From: Candidatus Fimimonas merdipullorum
Lineage (GTDB): Bacteria > Bacillota > Clostridia > Christensenellales > CAG-314
DNA length: 33,906 bases
NCBI GenBank assembly: GCA_018713905.1
Contig: DVOC01000018.1
Span: forward strand, 1-33,906
Reading direction: 5' to 3'
This document shows positions 17,252 through 25,643 of this stretch, one piece after another. The position numbers and the translations under genes are program-made. The notes under the pieces were generated by a model. That model saw nothing but the letters and a program-made list of their open reading frames with translations, was not told the DNA's origin and ran no database searches. Each line of letters starts with the position of its first letter. Position 1 is the first letter of the stretch.

Positions 17252-17464
17252 CTATTGCCTCGTCACCTTGGTAACCTTGTAGTCCTGCGCTTCCACGGCG
17301 GCGGCAAGAGCCTCGCCCAAGTCGCCATTGCAGCTTACCACGGCGTTTTTGTTTTCCAGACTTACCTCGACGGAGGTAACTCCCTCCACGCTTTTGAGCG
17401 CTTTTTCCACGCGGGCGGTGCAATGTCCGCACATCATTCCTTCGATGTCCAATGTTATTTTCAT
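17252..17464 (-). CDS. copZ: Possible internally initiated CopZ-like copper chaperone (in frame within copA)
   Basis: In-frame ATG at 17464 preceded by AAGGAGG-AAAAT; predicted 70-aa product MKITLDIEGMMCGHCTARVEKALKSVEGVTSVEVSLENKNAVVSCNGDLGEALAAAVEAQDYKVTKVTRQ. Confidence 0.5.
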   Translation of the reverse strand: MKITLDIEGMMCGHCTARVEKALKSVEGVTSVEVSLENKNAVVSCNGDLGEALAAAVEAQDYKVTKVTRQ

Positions 17465-19768
17465 ATTTTCCTCCTTAGGTTTTGTTTCGCATACGGCGGG
17501 ACAGGCACACGCCGCCTGCGGAGTTTTCAGCTTGAAAGGCTTGAACAGATTGAGCCGCAGCGCGTTTGTTACCACGAACAGGCTGGAAAGGCTCATTGCG
17601 GCGGCGGCTATCATGGGGTTGAGTTTCAGCGCAAGAGGCGTCAGATACAACACGCCGGCAGCCAAAGGTATTCCCAGCGAATTGTAGAAAAACGCCCAGA
17701 ACAGATTCTGCTTTATGTTGCGCAGCGTTTTTCTGCCCAGCATAAGGGCGGTGGGCACGTCGTTGAGATCGTTTTTGAGCAGTATCACGTCGGCGCTGTC
17801 CACCGCAATGTCCGAGCCTGCCGCCACGGCAAAGCCTACGTCGGCGCGCGTCAGGGCGGGTGCGTCGTTTATGCCGTCCCCCACCATGGCGGTGACCTGA
17901 CTTTGCATAAGCTGCGAAACTATCTGCTCCTTCTGCTCGGGCAGCACCTGCGCATAGTAGGTGTCTATGCCTACCTCGGCGCACACGGCACGGGCGGACA
18001 GTTCGTTGTCCCCCGTAAGCAGCACGGTTTTTACCCCCATTTCGTGCAGCCGTGCCACCGCCTGAGCGGAAGTGGGCTTTATTTCGTCCCCCACGCCCAC
18101 TATGCCCATAAAGCCGCCGTTTTCCGAAACTATGAGGCAGGTGTAAGCCTTGGAACAGTAGGCGTCGTACATATTTTTGTAAAGTTCGGCGCCGACGCCC
18201 TCCCTTTCCATAAGTTTTTCGTTGCCTATGCAGTAGGTTTTGTCCCCTATCTGCGCCGAAACGCCCAGCCCCGGCAAAGTGACGAAGCTGTCGGGCAGCT
18301 CTGTTTCTATCTGCATTTGCCGAGCATATTCCACCACCGCTTTGCCCAGAGGATGTTCGCTTTGCTTTTCTATGCCGGCAATTACCGCAAAGAAACGGCG
18401 CTCATCGACGGTTGTGAAAAATTCCTTCACCTGCGGATTGCCTGCGGTGACGGTGCCCGTTTTGTCCAGCACCACCTGCTTTACCGAAGCCAGCCTTTCC
18501 AGCACCTCGCCGCTTTTGACAAGTATGCCGTTTTCCGCTCCTTTGCCGGTAGCCACCATTATCGCCACGGGCGTGGCAAGCCCCAGCGCGCAGGGACAGG
18601 AAATGACCAGCACGGAAATGGCAAAGCCCAATGCGTCGGAAAAGCTGCCGGCAACCGCCCACCACGCTATTAGCGTCACGAGGGAAATTGCCAACACCAC
18701 AGGCACGAATATGCCGGATATTTTGTCGGCAAGGCGCTGAACGGGCGCTTTTGAGGAGCCTGCCTCCTCTACCAACGCTATTATCTGCGACAGCACGCTT
18801 TCGCCGCCCACGCCCGTTATTCTTACCTTGACGAAGCCGCCCTCGTTGACGGTGCCGCCCACCACCTTTTCTCCGACGGTTTTTTCCACGGGCAGACTTT
18901 CGCCGCTTATGGCGCTTTCGTTGGCAAAGCAGCTGCCGAAAATAATTTCACCGTCGGCGGGGAAAGACATACCGCTTTTTACGGCGACCACGTCACCCTT
19001 TACCAGCGTTTTGCTGTCCACTTCCCTTTCTTCGTCGCCCCGCAAAAGTATCGCCTTGTTGGGGACGAGTTTTTTAAGCTTGTTGAGCGCGTCTCCCGTT
19101 TTGAGCTTGGAACGTCCCTCGAAGTACTTGCCCAGATCCACCAGCGCAAGTATCATGGCGGAAGACTCGAAGTACAGTTCGTGGTGGAATTTTTCCACCG
19201 TAGCCACGTCGCCGCGCCCCAAGGCGGAGCTTACGATGAACATGGTGACTATGCCGTACAACGCTCCCGCAAAGGAGCCTACGGCAATGAGGCTGTCCAT
19301 GTTGGGCGCGCGTTGAAACAGACGCTTGAAGCCTACGATAAAATAACTGCGGTTGACGTACCACACGGGCAAACACAGCAAAAACTGCACGAGCGCAAAG
19401 GACAGCGCATTTTGCGTGCCGCTCAAAAAGGATGGGAGAGGCAGATTTATCATATGCCCCATAGCCACGTACATAAGCAGCACACACGTTATGAGGGAAA
19501 ACAGCAGACGGAACAGCGTCACCCCGTCCTGTTGCTTTTTGACGGCAGGCTTTGTTTCCCCCGCAACGGAAGCCCCGTAGCCGCTTTTTTCCACGGCGGC
19601 AATTATGCTTTGCGGAGAAAGAACCTTGTCGTCGTAGGACACCTTCATGCTGTTGGTAAGCAGACTGACCTCCGCCTTCTGCACGCCTTGCAGCTTTTGC
19701 ACCGCTTTTTCCACATGGGAAGAACATGCCGCGCACGTCATTCCCGTAACGTTGAATTTCTGAACCAT
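17252..19768 (-). CDS. copA: Cu(+)-exporting P1B-type ATPase with N-terminal HMA and C-terminal CopZ-like HMA domain
   Basis: GMTCAACSSHVE, SCPCALGL, DKTGTVTAG, SEHPLG, GDGINDAPAL; C-term IEGMMCGHCTARVEKAL. SD AAGGAG upstream of ATG 19768. Confidence 0.95.
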   Translation of the reverse strand: MVQKFNVTGMTCAACSSHVEKAVQKLQGVQKAEVSLLTNSMKVSYDDKVLSPQSIIAAVEKSGYGASVAGETKPAVKKQQDGVTLFRLLFSLITCVLLMYVAMGHMINLPLPSFLSGTQNALSFALVQFLLCLPVWYVNRSYFIVGFKRLFQRAPNMDSLIAVGSFAGALYGIVTMFIVSSALGRGDVATVEKFHHELYFESSAMILALVDLGKYFEGRSKLKTGDALNKLKKLVPNKAILLRGDEEREVDSKTLVKGDVVAVKSGMSFPADGEIIFGSCFANESAISGESLPVEKTVGEKVVGGTVNEGGFVKVRITGVGGESVLSQIIALVEEAGSSKAPVQRLADKISGIFVPVVLAISLVTLIAWWAVAGSFSDALGFAISVLVISCPCALGLATPVAIMVATGKGAENGILVKSGEVLERLASVKQVVLDKTGTVTAGNPQVKEFFTTVDERRFFAVIAGIEKQSEHPLGKAVVEYARQMQIETELPDSFVTLPGLGVSAQIGDKTYCIGNEKLMEREGVGAELYKNMYDAYCSKAYTCLIVSENGGFMGIVGVGDEIKPTSAQAVARLHEMGVKTVLLTGDNELSARAVCAEVGIDTYYAQVLPEQKEQIVSQLMQSQVTAMVGDGINDAPALTRADVGFAVAAGSDIAVDSADVILLKNDLNDVPTALMLGRKTLRNIKQNLFWAFFYNSLGIPLAAGVLYLTPLALKLNPMIAAAAMSLSSLFVVTNALRLNLFKPFKLKTPQAACACPAVCETKPKEENMKITLDIEGMMCGHCTARVEKALKSVEGVTSVEVSLENKNAVVSCNGDLGEALAAAVEAQDYKVTKVTRQ

Positions 19769-19781
19769 AAAACTCCTTGGC

Positions 19782-19798
19782 ACACCCCCTGGGGGTGT
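19782..19798. promoter_or_regulatory. CsoR operator
   Basis: Perfect inverted repeat ACACCCCC-T-GGGGGTGT between the -10 and the copA start; CsoR-family G/C-tract operator architecture. Confidence 0.85.
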
Positions 19799-19806
19799 CC
19801 GATACC

Positions 19807-19835
19807 ATTGTACTACCTAAAAGCGGCGTTGTCAA
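19807..19835 (-). promoter_or_regulatory. copA-csoR promoter
   Basis: Minus strand TTGACA-17 bp-TACAAT, with the CsoR-type operator immediately downstream. Confidence 0.85.
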
Positions 19836-19874
19836 CGCCTTTTTGCAAAAAACACGAAAAATATTTCATATTGG

Positions 19875-19985
19875 CTGCGTTGACGTTGTGCCGACAGCGG
19901 CAAAAGGGTGTCTGCACTAAATGCGTGAAAGACAAGACGTTGACTGCGCGTACGTTGCGCCGACAGCGACGCAGGGCAACTCTGC
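19875..19985. repeat. Imperfect direct repeat pair
   Basis: ACGTTGTGCCGACAGCG (19883-19899) and ACGTTGCGCCGACAGCG (19952-19968), 16/17 identical, with partial flanking similarity (CTGCG... and ...TCTGC). Confidence 0.6.
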
Positions 19986-20052
19986 CGAAGGGCGACAAGA
20001 GCGTTAAATCGCGCGCTCCGCATCAGGCATCGTCGCATACTCCTTACGGACA

Positions 20053-20129
20053 GCCGCCGCAAAAGGAGAAAGAAAGGAAGGAGCAATGCGTAACGGGTAA
20101 AAAAGCACGGTGCTTGCCGCCGCAAAAGG
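20053..20129. repeat. Direct repeat pair GCCGCCGCAAAAGG
   Basis: Identical 14-mers at 20053-20066 and 20116-20129, each followed by a purine-rich G/A tract. Confidence 0.6.
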
Positions 20130-20170
20130 GGAAGGGGGTACGATGGGCGAAACCCTTTCAAAAATGCATA

Positions 20171-20199
20171 TTGAAATTTGCTTTTTCCTTTGGTATAAT
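20171..20199 (+). promoter_or_regulatory. Promoter of the GDPD gene
   Basis: TTGAAA-17 bp-TATAAT; implies a leader of about 190 nt before ATG 20396. Confidence 0.75.
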
Positions 20200-20395
20200 A
20201 AATTTGCGAGATATTGCCCGTACTCTGCACAAAAGACGCTTTTTCGCCTTTTTGAAGGGGCGCTCCGATTGATGCCGTACGGGCTAAGGCTCAGAACGTC
20301 AAAGCACGTCGGACGGCAAGATTGAAAAATCACGACGGCGCACTTTGTCACAGCGCAGGACAAGCGCAAAGAAAACTAACCCGAGGAGAAACAAA

Positions 20396-21418
20396 ATGGG
20401 AAAGAGAAAATTTAATTGGAAGGTGTTTGTGATAGTTATCGCCTGTATTCTGGCGGTTTACCTGATAATTGCGCTGCTGCCACGCCCTCAAAGCAGAGAG
20501 GACAACCCCTTTGTCGTAGAGGGCAAGCCGCTGCTTATTGCGCACGGCGGAGGAAACAGGGAATTTCCCGACAACACCTTGGAGGCGTGCTACAACGCAT
20601 ACGGCGTAGACAGCCAAGTTATGCTGGAAATGGACGTATCCATAACCAAGGACGGCGTTGTGATAATGTCGCACGACACCACTTTGGACTACCGCACCAA
20701 TGCGAGCGGAGCCATTGCCGACTGGAACTACACCGATTTGTTAGAGCAAAGGGTGGATTTTTCCTATCTCAACAAAATAGAGAACGGCAAGGTAGTTCAG
20801 CAGATAAAATACACCGACTACCAAGGCAGGGAAGTAACTCCTTTGGACGTGCAGTATCCCGACGGGGTAACACCTCGGGACGACAGCGTGTTTTTGGTGA
20901 CGAGGCTGGAAGATGTGCTGCAGGCTTTCCCCGATAACACCGTAAACGTAGAGATAAAGCAGGAGGGGGAAACGGGCATAAAGGCGCTGCACGCCGTGGC
21001 GGAACTGATAGAAAAGTACGACGCCTACGACAGGGTGGTGCTTGCCTCCTTCCACAACGAAATATACAAGGAAATAAAAAAGCTGTACAAGCAGACTCCG
21101 CAGCTGATGTTCTCGCCGGAATACGTGGGGGTGGGCATGCTGTACCTGTCCGGCGCGCTGAAGCTGGACGCCTTGTACGGCCAGCCCGTCACGGTGCTGC
21201 AAATACCGGTAAGCCAGAAGGTGGGGCCGATAACTATAAATCTTGACAAAAAATGGTTTGTGGAAACGGCGCACAAGCATAATATCGCCGTACACTTCTG
21301 GACGATAGACGACGAAAACGAAATGCGTCGCCTTGCCGAGTTGGGCGCAGACGGCATAATGACCAATCTGCCCCACACGCTGAAAGCCGTGTACGACGAC
21401 ATGTATCCGCAAGGCTGA
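20396..21418 (+). CDS. Membrane-anchored glycerophosphodiester phosphodiesterase
   Basis: N-terminal TM helix, then LIAHGGGNREFPDNTLEAC...EMDVSITKDGVVIMSHDTTLDYRTN (GDPD); SD GAGGAGAAACAAA-ATG. Confidence 0.9.
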   Translation: MGKRKFNWKVFVIVIACILAVYLIIALLPRPQSREDNPFVVEGKPLLIAHGGGNREFPDNTLEACYNAYGVDSQVMLEMDVSITKDGVVIMSHDTTLDYRTNASGAIADWNYTDLLEQRVDFSYLNKIENGKVVQQIKYTDYQGREVTPLDVQYPDGVTPRDDSVFLVTRLEDVLQAFPDNTVNVEIKQEGETGIKALHAVAELIEKYDAYDRVVLASFHNEIYKEIKKLYKQTPQLMFSPEYVGVGMLYLSGALKLDALYGQPVTVLQIPVSQKVGPITINLDKKWFVETAHKHNIAVHFWTIDDENEMRRLAELGADGIMTNLPHTLKAVYDDMYPQG

Positions 21419-21429
21419 ACGTAACTGAC

Positions 21430-21458
21430 AAAAAAGGGCGGTTTTGCCGCCCTTTTTT
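21430..21458 (+). terminator. Rho-independent terminator of the GDPD gene
   Basis: AAAAAAGGGCGG-ttttg-CCGCCCTTTTTT. Confidence 0.9.
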
Positions 21459-21702
21459 GCGTGCATAAATAATGTAAAAGCCTGCTCCACCGCCAAAACG
21501 GCGGCATTGAAAGCGTCTTTTGCATTGCTGCGTTATTTACAAATATTGTCACCTAAAACGCTTACCGTTTGCAAAATAGCAGACAAAAACACCTCTTTTC
21601 CGTTGCGTTGAAAATTTGAAAAAATAACTGAAAAAACCGCTTTCAATCAGTTGCCATATTATAAAAAAAGGAATAAAATATGGAACGTTTGAGAAGTTGG
21701 TT

Positions 21703-22854
21703 ATGACTACGAAAGTAATTGCAAAAAAGCCTGCCGCCACATTGCGCGTAAATGCGGCGGGAAGATTTATAAAGGGGCATATAATGCCCGTGGCAGCGCT
21801 TTTGCTGGCGGCGGTGACGTGTGTTTTCGTACCGCCCGACGGCGAGTACGCCACGTATTTCGACGTAAAGACGCTTGCCACGCTGTTTTGTACGCTGGCG
21901 GTAGTTTCCGCCTACAAAAACATAAGGTTTTTCGAATGGGCGGCGAAAAGGATAGTTTCGGCGTTCGGCACTTTGCGCAGAGTGGTTTTTGCGCTGGTGC
22001 TTATCACGTACGTGGGCTCCATGATACTTGCCAACGACATGGCGCTCATCACCTTTCTGCCCCTCGGTTACGTGGCTTTGGACAGCTGCGGCAGACGGGA
22101 CAAGCTGCCCATAGTTTTCGTCATGCAAAACGTCGCCGCCAACCTCGGCGGCATGCTTACCCCCTTCGGAAATCCGCAGAACCTGTATCTGTACTCCTTT
22201 TACGGACTGCAAATGGCGGAGTTTATGCGGGTGATGGCGCTGCCCTTCGCCGTAGCGTTGGCATTGATCTTGGGGGTGTGCGCATTCGTGAAGGGGGACG
22301 CCGTTTCCCTTGTGGTGCCACGGGACGAAACGCCTTGTGCGTGGCGCTCCGCCCTGTATGCCGCGCTGTTCGTGCTGTCGCTGCTTATTGTGTTCAACGT
22401 GCTGCCGTGGTACGCGTGCACCGCTGTCGTCGTGATTGCGTTGCTGATTTTAGACGGCAAAAGCCTGCTTAAAGTGGATTACGGTCTGCTTATCACCTTT
22501 GCGGCGTTTTTCGTCTTCTCGGGCAACTTGGCAAGGATAGACGCCGTAAGCGCCGCCCTGCGCAGTCTGGTGGAAAAGTCGCCTTTATTGGTGGGCGTGG
22601 GGTGCTGTCAGATAATTTCCAACGTACCCACCGCCGTGCTGCTTTCCAGATTTACGACGGATTACGCCAATTTGCTGGCGGCGGTGAATATCGGCGGGCT
22701 GGGCACGCCCATTGCGTCGCTGGCAAGCCTTATCACCCTTAACGAATTCAAAAAACGCTGCCCCGAACGCTTCGGCAGATATATGGCTACCTTCTTTGCA
22801 GTAAACTTCGGCTTTCTGGCGGTGCTGGTGTGCGTGCAGCTGGCTGTGATGTGA
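21703..22854 (+). CDS. SLC13/ArsB-type anion permease (ion transporter superfamily)
   Basis: Polytopic; LANDMALITFLPLGY, MLTPFGNPQNLYLYSFY, IISNVPTAVLL...GGLGTPIASLASL repeat-hairpin motifs. Confidence 0.8.
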   Translation: MTTKVIAKKPAATLRVNAAGRFIKGHIMPVAALLLAAVTCVFVPPDGEYATYFDVKTLATLFCTLAVVSAYKNIRFFEWAAKRIVSAFGTLRRVVFALVLITYVGSMILANDMALITFLPLGYVALDSCGRRDKLPIVFVMQNVAANLGGMLTPFGNPQNLYLYSFYGLQMAEFMRVMALPFAVALALILGVCAFVKGDAVSLVVPRDETPCAWRSALYAALFVLSLLIVFNVLPWYACTAVVVIALLILDGKSLLKVDYGLLITFAAFFVFSGNLARIDAVSAALRSLVEKSPLLVGVGCCQIISNVPTAVLLSRFTTDYANLLAAVNIGGLGTPIASLASLITLNEFKKRCPERFGRYMATFFAVNFGFLAVLVCVQLAVM

Positions 22855-22973
22855 AAGCGTAACCGAATAAAGGCGCACGACGTTTGCGTTTTTCAAAAAT
22901 AAACGCTCCGCAAAAATGCGGGGCGTACCACAGGAATCGGACAAATATTTCTAATTAAGCTTTTGCTTGCCAC

Positions 22974-23012
22974 CGAGTTCGGCGCCGTGCCGGACTCGAT
23001 TATTTTAGTTTT
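22974..23012 (+). terminator. Rho-independent terminator of the permease gene
   Basis: CGAGTtCGGC-gccgt-GCCGgACTCG followed by ATTATTTTAGTTTT. Confidence 0.7.
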
Positions 23013-23100
23013 GCGGATATTTCTTCGCTGTTACGGCAGTCTTTGCACCGACGTGACCGTATAAACTCCGCTCTGTGTAAGCGTATTGCGCCCGTGCAAG

Positions 23101-23171
23101 AATACCGTGCAAAGGGCGGCTACTTGATAGGCGCGCAGAGAGTTGATTGCGCCGCCGTAGGGTGCGGTATT
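23101..23171 (+). other. Long structured hairpin in intergenic DNA (strand uncertain)
   Basis: AATACCGTGC (23101-23110) pairs with GTGCGGTATT (23162-23171), with inner GGCGGC/GCCGCC. Confidence 0.4.
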
Positions 23172-23294
23172 CGGCCTTTACGCCCAAAGACGCGCGGAAA
23201 AATGCGACTTGGCACATTTCACTTTCCGTTGACCTTTGCTGTCGTGCGCAGAGTGCGGAAGTATGCCGTTTAACCCGCCCGTCAAAAAGCGCGT

Positions 23295-23828
23295 TTACTT
23301 GTCGAAATAGTATTCGTAAAGGCAGAAGGTGGGGATATCGTCGAAGCTTCTGCCCAGATCGCGTTCCTCTACAAAGGCAAAGCCGTGCTTTTCGTAAAAG
23401 CGGCGGGCGGGATAATTTGTGGGCACCACGTCCAGCCGTATGCCCTTTGCACCGCTTTTTTTCGCCCTTTCCTTTGCCCATTGTAGCATAAACGCCGCCG
23501 TGTCGCCGTGCATAAAGTCGGGATGAACGGCAAAGGCGTGCAACACGGCATACTGCCCCTCGGGCAGGCGTCTGCTCCATTTGGCGGAGGCGTAGTCGCC
23601 CTGCGGATCGTCGTTAAGCACGAAGGCGCCCGTGATACGTCCGTTATCTACGCACAGATATTGCGTGCCTTTGTTGTACGCCTCCGATACGCTGCTTTCC
23701 GACGGATAGCTGCCCTGCCGCCACTTGGGGTAGTTTATCGTGCTGTCGAGGTACCGCGTCACCTCGTCGTAAAATTGTCCCGCGGCGGCAATATCCCGCT
23801 TGCGGCAAATCGTTATCCTTTTGGTCAT
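23295..23828 (-). CDS. GNAT family N-acetyltransferase
   Basis: VLHAFAVHPDFMHGDTAAFMLQWAKERAKKSGAKGIRLDVVPTNYPARRFYEKHGFAFVEE. Confidence 0.9.
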   Translation of the reverse strand: MTKRITICRKRDIAAAGQFYDEVTRYLDSTINYPKWRQGSYPSESSVSEAYNKGTQYLCVDNGRITGAFVLNDDPQGDYASAKWSRRLPEGQYAVLHAFAVHPDFMHGDTAAFMLQWAKERAKKSGAKGIRLDVVPTNYPARRFYEKHGFAFVEERDLGRSFDDIPTFCLYEYYFDK

Positions 23829-23892
23829 CTTGAAGACATTTTAGCACAAAACACAATAACAGGCAATTTTTTGAGCCCTTTCGTTTTGCCCA

Positions 23893-23921
23893 TTGACAGC
23901 GGACGGTTTGTCCGTTATAAT
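23893..23921 (+). promoter_or_regulatory. Consensus promoter P1 upstream of the PlsC-like gene
   Basis: TTGACA-17 bp-TATAAT, with inverted repeat CGGAC-ggttt-GTCCG inside the spacer. Confidence 0.85.
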
Positions 23922-23929
23922 TGAATATA

Positions 23930-25414
23930 ATGACAACGGCTGTTATAATGTGGATATTGACGCAGGCGGCGGTTTTCGCCTCGGCGTGCCTTGCTCTTTG
24001 CGGCTATTTTTGGGCGGCGCTTATTGCCGTGCTGCCTGTATTTTTGCTGTGCGCAAAAAAACGCCCCTCTCTGCCCGCCTGTCACAACACCTTTTCCCTG
24101 ACGGGCATTGCCGCAGCGGTTACCGTCGTTGCCTTTTTCGATAACGCCCGTTTTGCCGCACAATATTTTCAGGCGAAGGAAGGGATATTTTTTGTCTGCT
24201 ATTTCGCCCTTGCATTGCTGTGCAGCGCCGCGGTAGCCGCCGTTGCGCTTACGACGAAAAAATGCGGGGCAATGTATCTGCTGTACTGGGCGGCGACGGT
24301 GGCGCAATGCTGCCTTCCCCGCACCAGCTTTCCGGCGGCATTTTGCCTTTCGGTGCTTTCGGCGGGGTGTCTTGCCGCGGCGGTCATAATACAAAACGGC
24401 AGGATAAGGCGCGCCTGCATACTGCTGGAAAAAAGCAACGACGCGCCTCGGCTGTGGATGGCAATGTTGTCCGCCTCGGCTGCGGCGGGCGCATTGCTGG
24501 TCGTTGCGGCATACTGCAAGCCGCAGGTCACAAACGTCATGCTGCTGTGTGTAAAGATACTGTGCTGCGTTGTGTCCACCGTGGCGTTGCTGCTTACTCT
24601 GCGCCAGCCGCTTGACTTCGTTTCGCTGCACAAGCTGGACGTTGCGCATAACAAGGACGTGGACACGACTGCCGTCAAAAGACAGCTTGAACAGCGTCTT
24701 GCGACGCACAAAAACTATCCTCTTGCAATATTTCTGAAATATTTTTTGGCGTTTTTTGTGCCATGCAAAACCGTAGGGCTGGAAAAAGTTACCGAAAGCG
24801 CCGTTTGCTTTACGGCAAACCACTATGAGATTTACGGTCCCTTTATTACGGAAGTGAAATTCCCCGCTGTTTTCCGCCCGTGGACGGACAGTCTGATGAC
24901 GGACAAACACACTCTGACTCGTCAGCTACGCTCCGGCGTGGAGGTAAGCACCCGCAAGTGGCTGATAAAGCCGCTGCGCCGCAAGCTGCCTGCGCTGATT
25001 GCAGGGGTAGTATGGAAAATACTTGACTGCGCAAGGGCGTTGCCCGTCTACCGCTCCGATCCGAACAAAATTGCCGAGATGAAAAATCAGACGGCGGAGG
25101 CGCTTACCACGGGGGACAACGTTCTGGTTTTCCCCGAAAAGCCCCCCAAAGGCGAATTTTACAAAATAGGCGGGGTGGACAAATTCCAGACGGGATTTGT
25201 GGAAATGGCGGCAGACTACCGCCGCCGCACGGGCAGAGATTTGGCGTTTTACCCCTTGTACATAGACAAAAAGGGCAAAAAGATTATCGTGGGGGACAGA
25301 GTGACGCTGAACGCAGACGCACCTCTGCACGAAGAAAAACTGCGCGTAGCGGAGGAATTGTACCGTCAGACGGAAGAAATGAGCCGTCGCTGCGCGGCAA
25401 AGCGCAAAAGATAA
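23930..25414 (+). CDS. Polytopic membrane protein with C-terminal PlsC-like (LPLAT) acyltransferase domain
   Basis: About 230 aa hydrophobic N-terminal half, then AVCFTANHYEIYGPFITEVKFP...LPVYRSD...VLVFPEKPPKGEF...FQTGFVEMA...FYPLYIDKKGKKIIVGDRV. Start codon uncertain (TTG 23921 / ATG 23930 / later). Confidence 0.75.
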   Translation: MTTAVIMWILTQAAVFASACLALCGYFWAALIAVLPVFLLCAKKRPSLPACHNTFSLTGIAAAVTVVAFFDNARFAAQYFQAKEGIFFVCYFALALLCSAAVAAVALTTKKCGAMYLLYWAATVAQCCLPRTSFPAAFCLSVLSAGCLAAAVIIQNGRIRRACILLEKSNDAPRLWMAMLSASAAAGALLVVAAYCKPQVTNVMLLCVKILCCVVSTVALLLTLRQPLDFVSLHKLDVAHNKDVDTTAVKRQLEQRLATHKNYPLAIFLKYFLAFFVPCKTVGLEKVTESAVCFTANHYEIYGPFITEVKFPAVFRPWTDSLMTDKHTLTRQLRSGVEVSTRKWLIKPLRRKLPALIAGVVWKILDCARALPVYRSDPNKIAEMKNQTAEALTTGDNVLVFPEKPPKGEFYKIGGVDKFQTGFVEMAADYRRRTGRDLAFYPLYIDKKGKKIIVGDRVTLNADAPLHEEKLRVAEELYRQTEEMSRRCAAKRKR

Positions 25415-25643
25415 GGTTTGCCCCGCCGTGCGTCACAAAAAAACGAATACGGTCAGAATAAAATTGCACATTGAAAAAATCTATCTCGATTTTTGCAACA
25501 AAAAAGGGAGCGCACCGAAGCGTTACCTGTTTTGTTGCAATTATTTTGTGTGTGGCGCCAACGGCATTTTTTGACCTGTTGCCGCCCAAACGGCAGATAA
25601 CCCCAAAGTGCGTCAAAGGTGACAGCCTCACCGTAAAAGCAGT

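Noticed and set aside
20089-20101. SD-like GGAAGGAGCA followed by ATG CGT AAC GGG TAA (MRNG)
   Set aside because: Four-codon ORF in a purine-rich repeat; most likely coincidence.
19875-20130. Possible CRISPR array from spaced repeats
   Set aside because: Only two copies of each of two different short motifs, imperfect, and no cas genes in the window.
20110-20325. 71-aa plus ORF with an SD-like GGAAGGGGG
   Set aside because: Overlaps the strong GDPD promoter and has no recognisable protein features.
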